64,000 bases of DNA from Sphingobacteriales bacterium 46-32 (lineage in GTDB: Bacteria; Bacteroidota; Bacteroidia; Chitinophagales; Chitinophagaceae): NCBI GenBank assembly GCA_001898485.1, contig MKTY01000018.1, positions 124,001 to 188,000 of the forward strand, written 5' to 3'. A program made the translations under genes and the position numbers. This document shows positions 38,679 to 47,391 of the stretch, in pieces; within the stretch, counting starts at the first letter, position 1, and each line of letters starts with the position of its first letter. A model generated the notes under the pieces. It was not told where the DNA came from. It saw nothing but the letters and a program-made list of their open reading frames with translations, and made no database searches.

Positions 38679-41600
38679 TTATTTTTTGGCAGCAGGCACA
38701 GTATCCTTGTTGCTCTGGATGGTGGCCGGGCCTGTTTCGATCGTATTATTTTGTTTGGCACCGGGTGCGTATGCTTTTTCGATCGCATCCAGCACCTGCA
38801 GCATCACATCGTTGAGGAAGGCTTCGGTACCGCGCATGGTGCCTTCGTAATACTCCGGTTTCTCGCTTTCCAGATACTGATAGTATTTCTTCTGGTCTTC
38901 GAGGTCCTTGCGCAGATTCTGACGCACTTTCTCGGCCAGTTCCATGTTGCCGGCTTTGTAGGCAGCTTCGAGGTACATGAGGCCGGTCTGGTTGTGCGAG
39001 TTGAAACGGCTTACCATGGCATAGGGCAGGTTTTCGGGATCAATGCCGCCTTCTGCTTTGGCCAGCAGTTTTTTGGCTTCATCCAGTTTACCATTTTGCG
39101 CCATATTGCCGGCAGCTTCTGCATATACACTGCGGATATTGAGGAGGTGACGGCGGTTTTCTTCGTCAAAATAAGTGCCTTTGATATTGGCGCCGCCAAA
39201 ACCGAATTTCTCCATCAGGTTGCGGTACATGAGCGCTTCATTGTTGTCGCGGATCTGTGTGCCGCCAATGCCTACGCGCATTTTAGTCTCAATCTCATTG
39301 ATTGTTTTTTCGATCACCCAGTGCTGCTGCGGATAATTAACCTGTATAGGCACGAGGCGATAGGCCAGACCGTCTTTGCGCAGGTACTGACCAAAGCCCA
39401 GCTCACCCATGGGTGAAGTGAAATAGATCGGACGCTCCCAGTTGTTGGCTACGATAATGCTCAGCATGGCCAGGTCATTTTTGAGCAGTGAGCGTTTGGG
39501 CAGTTCAAAAGCCATGGGGCTTACGATGCTGTCGTTGGCATTTACCGTTCCGTTTTTCAGTACCTGGTCGCGGTCAACGGCGATGGTTACTTTGGTAACA
39601 GGGAAGGCGTTGAGCGGCTCACCACGTGAGTTGTCCATATTGCGGGGATCGTCGCTGCCGATATACTGCAGTACATCGGTGAGCGGATAGAAGCGATCCT
39701 GCGGGAAGTTTTTGGGATTGTATACTACAAAGTTGCGGGCATTGCCACGGGTCTTTTCTTCGCCCCATACCATTTTCACCGCAGGTGCATTGTTGATCTT
39801 ATAACGCAGTTGATCAATGTACCAGTCGATACCGAGCAGGCTGTTGTTGATGATGCGGATGTCTTTGCGCACACCTTCTACTTCCTGTGCGTACCACAGC
39901 GGATACGTATCATTATCCCCAAAGGTGAAGATGATAGCATTGGGTTCGCAGCTTTCGAGATAATCTTTGGCCAGGTCGGGGGCCAGGGTCTTGGTATGGC
40001 GGTCATGGTCATCCCACTCCTGCTGTGCCATGATGGCGGGCACGATCAGGCAAACCACCGCGGTAGCGATATTGAGCAGGCGCAGATTTTGCCCGCCGCC
40101 CGATATAGCTCTTAGCAGGAAGGTGATTGCCAGTGTGAGCACCGCATAGATGGCCGTTACCGCCAGGCACACCGTGAGGGTAGCGCCGGCTGGACCTTTG
40201 AGCGTGCTCATGAGCGTGATGAGGAAGGTGAGCGAGCTGCCGTACAGCAATACCTGCTGCAGGGTGAGTTTATCAGCTTTTTCTTTGGCCAGTTTTACAA
40301 AGGCCGCTGCAGCCAGGCCTATCCAGATGGCAAAGGCATAGAAGGAGCCTACGTAAGCATAGTCACGCTCACGTGGCTGGTTGCCCGGCTGGTTGAGGTA
40401 GAGTACAACAGCTATACCGGTAAAGAAGAACAGGAGGAAGTTGACCACCCAGTCTTTCCGGAATTTGAAGAATTGGTATACGCAACCTACGATACCAAGT
40501 ATGAAGGGCAGCAGGTAGAGTTTGTTGTTGGCTTTATTGTGCTGAATGCTGGCGGGTAGTTGCGACTGATCGCCGAGGCGAGCATTGTCGATAAAGGAGA
40601 TGCCGGTGATCCAGTTGCCGTCGCGCACATTGCCGAGGCCCTGGATGTCGTTTTGCTTACCAGCAAAGTTCCACATAAAGTAACGCCAGTACATGAGGTC
40701 GAGTTGGTAGGTAAAGAACCACTCCAGGTTGTCGCGCAGGGTAGGCGGTTCAAAGCGTCCCTGCTGGTCCATACCCAGTCCCAGCCATTGCGCATAGAAG
40801 GTGGCGTGACGCTGATCATCGCTCGAGTCCCAGATACGGGGGAATAGTTGCTGCTCGCTGGCAGGATAACCATACTCGCGCGTACGGCCAATTTGTTCGT
40901 ATTTATCTTTTCCGCGTACATAGCGCATCTCGCCTTCTACGATCCGGTCGGGCTGAGCCGCAAAGTGAGGACCATAAATGAGTGGAGCACTGCCATACTG
41001 CTCACGGCTGAGATAATAAACCAGGTTGATGGGGTTATCAACATTGTTCATATCAATGGCCGGGTTGGCATTGGAGCGGATCAGTGCAGTAAAGTAGATG
41101 GAGTAACCCAGCAGGATGAAGGCATAGCTCCACAGGCTGAGGCGCAGCACGCGCAGGGCAGATGGTTTCAGGAAATAACCCATCAGCACACCTACAACAG
41201 CTACCAGCAGGAATTTGAAGAAGTTGCCGCCAGCCGACTCACCGGTGGTAAAGAAGGGCAGCAGGGAGAGGCCGAGGAAGATGACAAACCAGGCAATGAG
41301 TTTGCCACGGCTGATATTGTTTTCGCGGAAGCGAAGACCCCAGAAGATGACGCCGGCTACTGCAATGAAATAAAGGGCGAAGCCGGAGAAGAAGGGGAGT
41401 TTGAAAGAGTTTACAAAGAATACATCAAACAGACCCGCTGCTTTCATCGAGTACTGAATGATGGTCACCTGTACCACACCTGTGACCAGACAGCCGATGA
41501 GGAAGGCGATGACAGCACCTTTGGTAGTGGTTTTGAAACGGCGGTAATAATATACCATCACAATAGCAGGGATGGTAAGCAGGTTGAGCAGGTGTACACC

Positions 41601-42188
41601 GATAGACAGGCCTACCATAAAGAACAGGAAGATGATCCAGCGGTCGCTGCGGATGCGGGCAGCAGGGTCATTGCCGGCATGCTCATCGGCATGCTCCCAT
41701 TTCAGGATCGACCAGAATACCAGGGCCGTAAAGAAAGAAGAAAGGGCATATACCTCACCTTCTACTGCACTAAACCAGAAAGAGTCGCTGAAGTTATAAG
41801 CCAGGGCTCCTACGATACCGGCAGTCATGACCGTAAAGATCTGCTGACCGCTCATGGCCTCGCCGGCGCTTACAAACATTTTGCGGGCAAAGTGAGTGAC
41901 ACTCCAGAAGAGGAACAGGATGGTGGCTGCACTGGCCAGGGCGCTCATGAAGTTGACCGCATTGGCAGCAGTCTGCGCATCATCGCCAAAGAGAATGATA
42001 AAAAGGCGACCCAGCAGCACAAAGACCGGCGCACCCGGAGGGTGGGGCAGGCCCAGATTTTTTGCAGTTGCTACAAACTCGCCGCAATCCCACAGGCTAC
42101 CGCGCGCCTCGCGCGTGAGCATATAGGTGGCAAGCGAGATCAGAAATACAGCCCATCCGGTAAGGTTATTGACTTTCTTGAAGTTCAT
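38679..42188 (-). CDS. DUF2723 multipass membrane protein (GT117-like) with C-terminal helical repeats
   Basis: A 1169-residue protein starting MNFKKVNNLTGWAVF at ATG 42188; an in-frame start 31 codons upstream lacks family support. The N-terminal DUF2723 region shows SLWDCGEFVATAKNLGLPHPPGAP, the family hallmark and a likely catalytic loop, and about 12 membrane helices run to about residue 700. The C-terminal third is soluble and ends in TPR-like helices (KLDEAKKLLAKAEGG). The family is GT-C-like and has been tied to protein O-glycosylation in Bacteroidota, using lipid-linked sugar on the periplasmic side. Acceptor and sugar are unknown. The neighbouring genes do not form an obvious operon with it. 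Confidence 0.92.
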   Translation of the reverse strand: MNFKKVNNLTGWAVFLISLATYMLTREARGSLWDCGEFVATAKNLGLPHPPGAPVFVLLGRLFIILFGDDAQTAANAVNFMSALASAATILFLFWSVTHFARKMFVSAGEAMSGQQIFTVMTAGIVGALAYNFSDSFWFSAVEGEVYALSSFFTALVFWSILKWEHADEHAGNDPAARIRSDRWIIFLFFMVGLSIGVHLLNLLTIPAIVMVYYYRRFKTTTKGAVIAFLIGCLVTGVVQVTIIQYSMKAAGLFDVFFVNSFKLPFFSGFALYFIAVAGVIFWGLRFRENNISRGKLIAWFVIFLGLSLLPFFTTGESAGGNFFKFLLVAVVGVLMGYFLKPSALRVLRLSLWSYAFILLGYSIYFTALIRSNANPAIDMNNVDNPINLVYYLSREQYGSAPLIYGPHFAAQPDRIVEGEMRYVRGKDKYEQIGRTREYGYPASEQQLFPRIWDSSDDQRHATFYAQWLGLGMDQQGRFEPPTLRDNLEWFFTYQLDLMYWRYFMWNFAGKQNDIQGLGNVRDGNWITGISFIDNARLGDQSQLPASIQHNKANNKLYLLPFILGIVGCVYQFFKFRKDWVVNFLLFFFTGIAVVLYLNQPGNQPRERDYAYVGSFYAFAIWIGLAAAAFVKLAKEKADKLTLQQVLLYGSSLTFLITLMSTLKGPAGATLTVCLAVTAIYAVLTLAITFLLRAISGGGQNLRLLNIATAVVCLIVPAIMAQQEWDDHDRHTKTLAPDLAKDYLESCEPNAIIFTFGDNDTYPLWYAQEVEGVRKDIRIINNSLLGIDWYIDQLRYKINNAPAVKMVWGEEKTRGNARNFVVYNPKNFPQDRFYPLTDVLQYIGSDDPRNMDNSRGEPLNAFPVTKVTIAVDRDQVLKNGTVNANDSIVSPMAFELPKRSLLKNDLAMLSIIVANNWERPIYFTSPMGELGFGQYLRKDGLAYRLVPIQVNYPQQHWVIEKTINEIETKMRVGIGGTQIRDNNEALMYRNLMEKFGFGGANIKGTYFDEENRRHLLNIRSVYAEAAGNMAQNGKLDEAKKLLAKAEGGIDPENLPYAMVSRFNSHNQTGLMYLEAAYKAGNMELAEKVRQNLRKDLEDQKKYYQYLESEKPEYYEGTMRGTEAFLNDVMLQVLDAIEKAYAPGAKQNNTIETGPATIQSNKDTVPAAKK

Positions 42189-42223
42189 AATACGGTAAGT
42201 TTTGCCCTTATTTTGAAGGAAAG

Positions 42224-42231
42224 CAAAAATA
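42224..42231 (-). promoter_or_regulatory. Candidate -7 box (TATTTTTG) of the DUF2723 gene
   Basis: Minus-strand TATTTTTG fits TAnnTTTG and lies 35 bases before the ATG. No clear -33 element is seen. Confidence 0.35.
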
Positions 42232-42328
42232 GGGTTAAAAAGGTGGAAGTTTTCAGTTTTACCGCCCAATTTGACCAGCATTTTAACATCTCCAAAACAC
42301 TGATTATCGCCGGTTTCTGTTAGACGGT

Positions 42329-43156
42329 TTATTCAAAATAAACCCGCACGGTCTGGTAAAACAGCTGGTTTTGCAGGTAGCCTGCCACCTGGCTTCCTTT
42401 TTCCGAAAAGCCCTTGAGGCCAAAGAGGCCGGCGGCATTGCCCTTGTTGATGGCGATTTCGAGATAGCCGGCACTGTTGAAGAGGGCCAGCTTTTCGCCC
42501 GGGTTTACATCGGCATAGCTCTCGCTGATGCGGTCGATCACCTCATCGCGCTTGAAGACGATACGGAAGCTGCGGCCCTTACGCTGCTCCTCAAACTGCT
42601 CGCGCGTGATGTTGACGATCACGTTTTCGAAGTTGTCGATAAAGATGATCTGTCCTTCGATCCAGTTGTTGTCGAGCAGGGGACGCAGGTGATTTTTTTC
42701 GATATAGCTCACATCGGGGTTGCCGATCTTCTGGATCGACTCGCCCTGGCTCAGCCGGCTGATGGCCTGCGCCATCACCTGCACACAGTAGGTCGTGTTT
42801 TTGTTGGCCCGCTTATCGAGCGGGATGCCGATCACCATTTCCGGCTTGTCTTCGAGTATCATCTGCAGCAGGCCATTGTCGGCACAGAGCAGGTACTGAT
42901 TTTGATGAAAGGCCAGCAGCAACTGCTCCGGCTTTTTCTCAAACAGGTTGACCAGTATGATATGATAGGTAAAGTCGGGAAAGTTGCGGATGGCGCTGCG
43001 GCAGATATAGGCCGCATGCGGATAGTTGAACGGAGGAATGGAATGCGTGATATCCACCAGGCTGAAGTCTGCATCCACCTGCAAAAGCTGCGCTTTTACA
43101 GCGGCCACCAGGTAGTCCTGCTGGCCAATATCGGATGTAAGGGTGACAAGCGCCAA
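42329..43156 (-). CDS. SAM hydroxide adenosyltransferase-like protein (DUF62)
   Basis: A 275-residue member of the DUF62 / SAM hydroxide adenosyltransferase family, which hydrolyses S-adenosylmethionine to adenosine and methionine; the fluorinase is a specialised cousin. Seen: LTSDIGQQDYLVAAVKAQLL at the start, the DITHSIPPFN motif, the substrate loop CADNGLLQMI, and a C-terminal beta-barrel (IIFIDNFENVIVNI). The conserved N-terminus begins right at a TTG (43156), and no ATG lies between it and the upstream stop, so a non-ATG start (TTG, or the ATT just before it) is likely. Confidence 0.88.
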   Translation of the reverse strand: MALVTLTSDIGQQDYLVAAVKAQLLQVDADFSLVDITHSIPPFNYPHAAYICRSAIRNFPDFTYHIILVNLFEKKPEQLLLAFHQNQYLLCADNGLLQMILEDKPEMVIGIPLDKRANKNTTYCVQVMAQAISRLSQGESIQKIGNPDVSYIEKNHLRPLLDNNWIEGQIIFIDNFENVIVNITREQFEEQRKGRSFRIVFKRDEVIDRISESYADVNPGEKLALFNSAGYLEIAINKGNAAGLFGLKGFSEKGSQVAGYLQNQLFYQTVRVYFE

Positions 43157-43216
43157 AATGGGGTGTTTTGTTTGAATTTAGTGTGGATAGAGGTTAGGCA
43201 ACGGCAGCGGGCCGGT

Positions 43217-44026
43217 TTATTTGACCAGCTCGCCGTTTTTGAAAAAGAATTTATGCGCCAGCTTATCGGCCAGGCCCGGAAAAAATTTGTTCATAAATAC
43301 CGTACGCTTGCCGGTAAACGTGAGTACCAGCGTACGCTTCTTACGGCTGATGGCGTTGAGGATATGGGTAGCACACTCTTCGGCGGTCATCATCTTGCTT
43401 TCGTCCATCGGCGTCTCGCCATGCGACTGCGCATCTTTATTGAGCGCTGCATTGCGGATATTGGAGGTTGTAAAGCCCGGGCATACCCACATCACGTGCA
43501 CCCCCTCGTGCAGCAGCTCGGTACGGATGGCCTCGAGCCAGCCCTGCAGGGCAAACTTGCTGGCGCTGTAGGCACTGCGGCCCGGCAGGCCACGGTAGCC
43601 GGCAATAGACGACACACCCACAATAGTACCCTTGCGGCTGATGATCGACGACAGGGCGTACTTGGTGCAGTACACCGAGCCAAAAAAGTTTATGTCCATC
43701 ACCTTATGCAGTACTTCGGTGCTGGCATCCTTGAGCAGGGCGCGCATGGAGATGCCGGCATTGTTGATAAGGATGTCGATCCCGTCAAATACCTTGATGG
43801 TCATTTCTACCAGTCGGCGACAGTCGTTTTCGCTGCTCACATCGGCTACCATGGTATGCAGCGGAAAGCTGGGAAAGGAGGCCTGCAGGTTGTAGAGTTT
43901 ATCGTGATCGCGGCCACAGGTGGCTACTTTGGCGCCGGCCTGCAGCAGTTGCTCTACCAGGGCGCGGCCGATGCCATCGGTGCCGCCCGTCACCAGTACC
44001 ACTTTATTGTTGAAGTAAGAAGACAT
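43217..44026 (-). CDS. SDR family oxidoreductase
   Basis: A 269-residue classical short-chain dehydrogenase. The NAD(P) motif is VTGGTDGIGRALVEQL, NNAGIS is present, and the catalytic Ser-Tyr-Lys lies in GVSSIAGYRGLPGRSAYSASK. I chose ATG 44026 (MSSYFNNKVVLVTGG); a start 14 codons upstream adds residues outside the fold. A hydrophobic or basic C-terminus (FMNKFFPGLADKLAHKFFFK) suggests membrane association. The substrate is unknown; lipid or ketone reduction is usual for this group. Confidence 0.9.
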   Translation of the reverse strand: MSSYFNNKVVLVTGGTDGIGRALVEQLLQAGAKVATCGRDHDKLYNLQASFPSFPLHTMVADVSSENDCRRLVEMTIKVFDGIDILINNAGISMRALLKDASTEVLHKVMDINFFGSVYCTKYALSSIISRKGTIVGVSSIAGYRGLPGRSAYSASKFALQGWLEAIRTELLHEGVHVMWVCPGFTTSNIRNAALNKDAQSHGETPMDESKMMTAEECATHILNAISRKKRTLVLTFTGKRTVFMNKFFPGLADKLAHKFFFKNGELVK

Positions 44027-44140
44027 AACTGTGATTTGATCCCGCAAACCTACTTTAAAATTTGCCAATATGCGGCACTGTAAATCAGCGCGCTACTATT
44101 CTTTTCCGAAAAAAAGAATGCGAATTTTTCTTTTATTTTT

Positions 44141-44172
44141 TTTGGTTGAAAACATTGACTCCCTTATTTTTG
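44141..44172 (+). promoter_or_regulatory. Promoter of tRNA-Lys (TTTG, 20-bp spacer, TATTTTTG)
   Basis: TTTG at 44141-44144 and TATTTTTG at 44165-44172, separated by exactly 20 bases, match the Bacteroidota TTTG / TAnnTTTG promoter. It lies 66 bases before the mature tRNA end. It is the best promoter match I found in the window. Confidence 0.75.
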
Positions 44173-44238
44173 CACCCCGTTTGAAACAGTTCGCTTCCAG
44201 AATTGCTCAAACAGGAGCCACCGGTCTCCGGTGTGCAG

Positions 44239-44311
44239 GATTCCGTAGCTCAGTTGGTAGAGCAATACACTTTTAATGTATGGGTCCTGGGTTCGAGTCC
44301 CAGCGGGATCA
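44239..44311 (+). tRNA. tRNA-Lys (anticodon TTT)
   Basis: A 73-nt cloverleaf. The acceptor GATTCCG pairs with CGGGATC (one G-U), the D arm is GCTCAGTTGGTAGAGC, the anticodon stem ATACA/TGTAT encloses CTTTTAA (anticodon TTT), and the T arm is CTGGG TTCGAGT CCCAG. CCA is not encoded. It marks the edge of the AT-rich accessory region. Confidence 0.95.
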
Positions 44312-44313
44312 CA

Positions 44314-44344
44314 AAAGCCACTCCACAAGAGTGGCTTTATTCTT
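44314..44344 (+). terminator. Rho-independent terminator after tRNA-Lys
   Basis: AAAGCCACTC and GAGTGGCTTT form a 10-bp stem with a 5-base loop, followed by a T-rich tail, two bases after the tRNA. Confidence 0.9.
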
Positions 44345-44360
44345 TTCTGGACGTTCCTTT

Positions 44361-44428
44361 TTACAATTACATTTTTAATATATGTGTCCTGGGTTCGATC
44401 CCGAGGCTTCGGGAGCGGCGGGGTCACA
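44361..44428 (+). pseudogene. Degenerate tRNA-Lys 3' half with hairpin insertion
   Basis: This stretch repeats the 3' half of the adjacent tRNA-Lys. TTTTTAATATATG matches the anticodon arm, a 13-base exact match (GTCCTGGGTTCGA, 44386-44398) covers the T arm, and GGCGGGGTCACA matches the acceptor end. A 16-base hairpin (TCCCGAGGCTTCGGGA, 44399-44414) interrupts the T arm. The 5' half is missing, so it cannot be a working tRNA. It may be a left-over attachment-site copy from integration at tRNA-Lys, or a decayed tandem tRNA gene. The rest of the gene-free stretch 44429-44849 shows nothing I recognise. Confidence 0.65.
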
Positions 44429-44849
44429 AACATTTAAAATTAAAGTCTTGTAACTATATTATTTCTGAGACCTTTTTCATTTGGGAGTAAACATAAGTAA
44501 CGCACTCATCATTTACCAGAGTTTCTTTATTGCCGGAAATGAAAAAGCCCTGTAAAGGCATCCTATTCCAGCTCGTTCAGAATGGCAATACTGATAACAT
44601 CCTTGTTCAATCACAGAACGAATGAATATACCAGCCATTCCCAATGTCAATAACGATAGTTCCCCTGTTGTACATGTATCTGGCACGTCTTCTTAGATGA
44701 CGGCTATATACTGACTTCCGTGCTTATGACGGAGTTTCTTCCATGGCTAATAATATAGCCTCGTGCCAGCCACCTAACTTGGCTTGTTTTTGTTTCATTT
44801 TGTTGGATTTTGTATATTGGGAAAATGGAGAACTATTCAAATCAAGAAG

Positions 44850-46328
44850 ATGGTAACAGGAAAAGATATAGATCTAATAGCGTTTAGTCAATATGGGAGA
44901 TGGGGTATTAAGGATTCGAAGAACAACCTGATAGTTCAAGCTCAACACAGCCACATAAAAGCTTTTAGCTTGTTAGAGGGGACCATGGTTGAAATCTTCA
45001 ATTCAAGGGATAGATCGTTACTGTTAAGGTTTGATAACGATAAAAACGGCGATTTCGAAAAGAATATTTTGCGTTATAATTTTTACGATAAGAAAGCCAG
45101 AGTTTTGTTTATTGTTAACGAAGGCTACCAGAGTTTCTTATTGCAACTTGAATACAACGCAGTAACCAACCTACCATCAACCTCTGGATTATTACAAGAA
45201 TATAGGTCGCACAGTTCTTGGAGCCCGTCTGGACGTAGAAACCATCAAAATGAAACGCCTCGTACAAAGGAAGCTGACGTAATTACTTATAATGATTGCT
45301 ACAGAAAGATTGATTACATCGGAAATAACCTATTCAAAGTCGAACTATTAACCCCTTATCTAAATTTGGAAACAACTGATGAGAATGGTAGCGATTCATG
45401 GGTTTTTCGATTTTCGTCTCCGAGATGGAGAATTGTGAATGCATCAGGAAAATTCCTCTCCTTATATTTTGAAGATATGGGTGAATACATTCATGACTAT
45501 TGCAGAGTGAAAGTTAACGGCAGATATAATCTCATCAATCTGAATACTGAAGTCGTGAATAAACAATGGTTTAAACATCTGCTGTTTCCAGCATTTGGAA
45601 AAGATGATTTTCTCGCAGGTAACTACTTCTTGATAAGTCATTCACTGGAAAGTAATGGTATTGGCAGATATATGGTTCGAACAACAGATTTGTCAAACGA
45701 GAACAATTTGAATGAGGAGAATTCTTATGAAAATAACTCCCTACAAATAAAACTCAACAGAACGTACCTATCGGATAAAGAACTAAGTCTTTTATTGAGC
45801 AGGGTATTTAAAAACGACACTATTACTGTCGACGAATTGCCGGTAATGGATTTATATCATAACGGGGGGATGAAGAATGAACTCAAAGTATCCGGTTTAA
45901 CTAAGTTAACTGATACTCTTTTTTCAGGTACAGTACTTTCAGATTTCTTTTATCATTTTGATACTGGAGAAGATATTTACAAGTTAATACGTCATAAAGA
46001 AATTACAGAAATTCCAACAGTCGAGTGTCTTGGCTTTTCATTCGAACAGAAACGACTGATAAGCATTGACGGAGCTTTCGTTAATTTCAATCATTATCAT
46101 GAGATTTTCCCTTTTGACGATAATGGGACAGCCGTTGTTTCGAAGACGTTTTTTAAATCAGGGGATCATTATATTGACACTTCAATTTCAGAATATAAAA
46201 GTAGTGAACAGTTTGTTTTTTGGCAGGACAATGGTTCTTACCGAACGCCAATTTGCATAAAATATGGATTAATAGACAGGCATGGCAATGAAATAAAAGA
46301 GTGTGGATTTGAAAGGGATGAGATTTAA
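44850..46328 (+). CDS. Hypothetical protein with WG-repeat-like segments
   Basis: A 492-residue protein of unknown function. I see a few segments resembling WG repeats (SQYGRWGIKDSKNNLIVQA near the start, VNGRYNLINLNTEVVNKQW near 230, KYGLIDRHGNEIKE at the end). There is no signal peptide or membrane helix. The ATG at 44850 follows a weak AAGAAG; a longer frame begins at 44784, but its extra 22 residues look untranslated. The gene is AT-rich compared with the flanking core genes and is the first gene of the accessory region after tRNA-Lys. WG-repeat proteins are common accessory genes in Bacteroidota and some lie beside immunity genes; I cannot assign a role. Confidence 0.7.
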   Translation: MVTGKDIDLIAFSQYGRWGIKDSKNNLIVQAQHSHIKAFSLLEGTMVEIFNSRDRSLLLRFDNDKNGDFEKNILRYNFYDKKARVLFIVNEGYQSFLLQLEYNAVTNLPSTSGLLQEYRSHSSWSPSGRRNHQNETPRTKEADVITYNDCYRKIDYIGNNLFKVELLTPYLNLETTDENGSDSWVFRFSSPRWRIVNASGKFLSLYFEDMGEYIHDYCRVKVNGRYNLINLNTEVVNKQWFKHLLFPAFGKDDFLAGNYFLISHSLESNGIGRYMVRTTDLSNENNLNEENSYENNSLQIKLNRTYLSDKELSLLLSRVFKNDTITVDELPVMDLYHNGGMKNELKVSGLTKLTDTLFSGTVLSDFFYHFDTGEDIYKLIRHKEITEIPTVECLGFSFEQKRLISIDGAFVNFNHYHEIFPFDDNGTAVVSKTFFKSGDHYIDTSISEYKSSEQFVFWQDNGSYRTPICIKYGLIDRHGNEIKECGFERDEI

Positions 46329-46408
46329 TTTCAGTATCCTTTATCCACAATTCCTAAATTAGGTTCACATTCCAAAAGACATTCCTGGCTGTTTTTTCCA
46401 TTTGTCAA

Positions 46409-46650
46409 TTAGTAGTTTTGCCCAAATATTTTGTTTAGTTTCTCGTAAACATCAAAATACATTGCTTCTAGAGAAGAATAACTATCCCTGAGAAATGGTA
46501 AGACTATGTCAAGATCATAATTTGAGAAGATAGCTGTTTTTTAGCAAAAGAGCCACCATCAAGAGGTTAAGAAACAAGAACGTTATTGAATTGATTAAAC
46601 CTTTATCCTTGATCGTTTTCTTAAAAGCGATCGCTTTATTCAGATAAGCT
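46409..46650 (-). pseudogene. Remnant of a nucleotidyltransferase-fold gene, several frameshifts
   Basis: Three minus-strand frames carry pieces in the right order. The first is DELLKSDEAYLNKAIAFKKT with INSITFLFLNLL after it. The second is GGSFAKKQL. The third is SNYDLDIVLPFLRDSYSS followed by LEAMYFDVYEKLNKIFG and a stop at 46409. GS(F)A followed about 10 residues later by DLDIV is the core of the polymerase-beta-like nucleotidyltransferase fold, as in MNT or AbiEii-type toxins. No single frame is open, so the gene is dead. The reading is my own reconstruction, and the first piece may belong to another gene. Confidence 0.45.
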
Positions 46651-46653
46651 TCG

Positions 46654-46905
46654 TCACTTTTTAAAAGCTCGTCCTACATCTTGGACTATTTGCTGTAAAG
46701 TGAGCGCTTTTTCTTTTAGCAAAGCGGTTTTCCATAGTTTACATCCAATTATCCACTTTGATGTAATTCTGAATTGCTTGAACTCAACCAAAACATCAAT
46801 GTCGTGTGTCCCTCTGGTGCCGTGCAATTTTACATTGGTGGCAGCCTTTGCTCCAATTCGTAGAAAATATTTTGCAATCTTTTCCAAATACTCGTATCAA
46901 TCCAT
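46654..46905 (-). pseudogene. Truncated restriction-endonuclease-like gene with early TGA
   Basis: From ATG 46905 the frame reads Met-Asp-stop-Tyr-Glu-Tyr-Leu and continues EKIAKYFLRIGAKAATNVKL, then GTRGTHDIDVLVEFKQFRI. The TGA is at codon 3 (46899-46897), probably from TGG. The rest resembles the N-terminal half of Mrr-like / PD-(D/E)XK restriction endonucleases, whose core has an Asp (HDIDVLVEF) and a following E/QxK motif; here the second strand reads KWIIGCKLWK, with Cys in place of the acidic residue. The frame stops at 46654, far short of a full enzyme. A TTG restart is possible at 46887. The ATG lies 5 bases after the upstream gene's stop, suggesting an old operon. Confidence 0.6.
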
Positions 46906-46910
46906 AATTA

Positions 46911-47234
46911 TTAGTTCATTTGGATAGTGATGTTATTCGGAAGTTTCTTAAATTCTATATGAGCGCCTGCTGGCAGTGGCCCTATGAGTAGTATTTTTTG
47001 TTCACTTAGAATGGATAAAGTGTATTCAAAGTTGCTAATATGAAGTTCAAATCCATGGGAATATTTAATGATGCTATACTGTCTTTTTTCCATTTTACCG
47101 TTTTTATAAGTAATTCCAACCATGCCTGTTTGTTGGCCATCAGAAATATGGCCAAAATAGTATATATCCTTGCTTTGCTGCCAGAATCCCAAAATTCTTC
47201 TTTGTAATTCTAATACTTCTGGGTTGATTTTCAT
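46911..47234 (-). CDS. Hypothetical protein, 107 residues
   Basis: I do not recognise this protein. It has an amphipathic N-terminal helix (MKINPEVLELQRRILGFWQQ) followed by a mostly beta-strand body (YYFGHISDGQQTGMVGITYK, KILLIGPLPAGAHIEF), with no signal peptide or membrane helix. It is AT-rich like its neighbours, lies on the same strand as the DUF262/ATPase pair and ends 5 bases before the restriction-endonuclease-like pseudogene. It may have been an accessory gene of the same unit. Confidence 0.6.
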   Translation of the reverse strand: MKINPEVLELQRRILGFWQQSKDIYYFGHISDGQQTGMVGITYKNGKMEKRQYSIIKYSHGFELHISNFEYTLSILSEQKILLIGPLPAGAHIEFKKLPNNITIQMN

Positions 47235-47391
47235 AATAGTTATTTTGAATATTTTTCTAGAACCGTTATATGGTTTTCCAAGTCTAGTAACAAGTTCAAG
47301 TAACTAACAATGGAGATATTTTTTGTTGACAGAGTAAGTAATCTGAAATCACCTTTTTCTTTTGAGCACTTATTTTCTCATCTTTCATTGT

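Noticed and set aside
40848-42323. 491-codon frame opposite the DUF2723 gene
   Set aside because: Antisense to a well-supported membrane protein; the charged low-complexity translation is typical of a reversed membrane-protein gene.
42371-44083. 570-codon frame opposite the DUF62 and SDR genes
   Set aside because: It spans two real genes and their gap on the other strand, so it cannot be coding.
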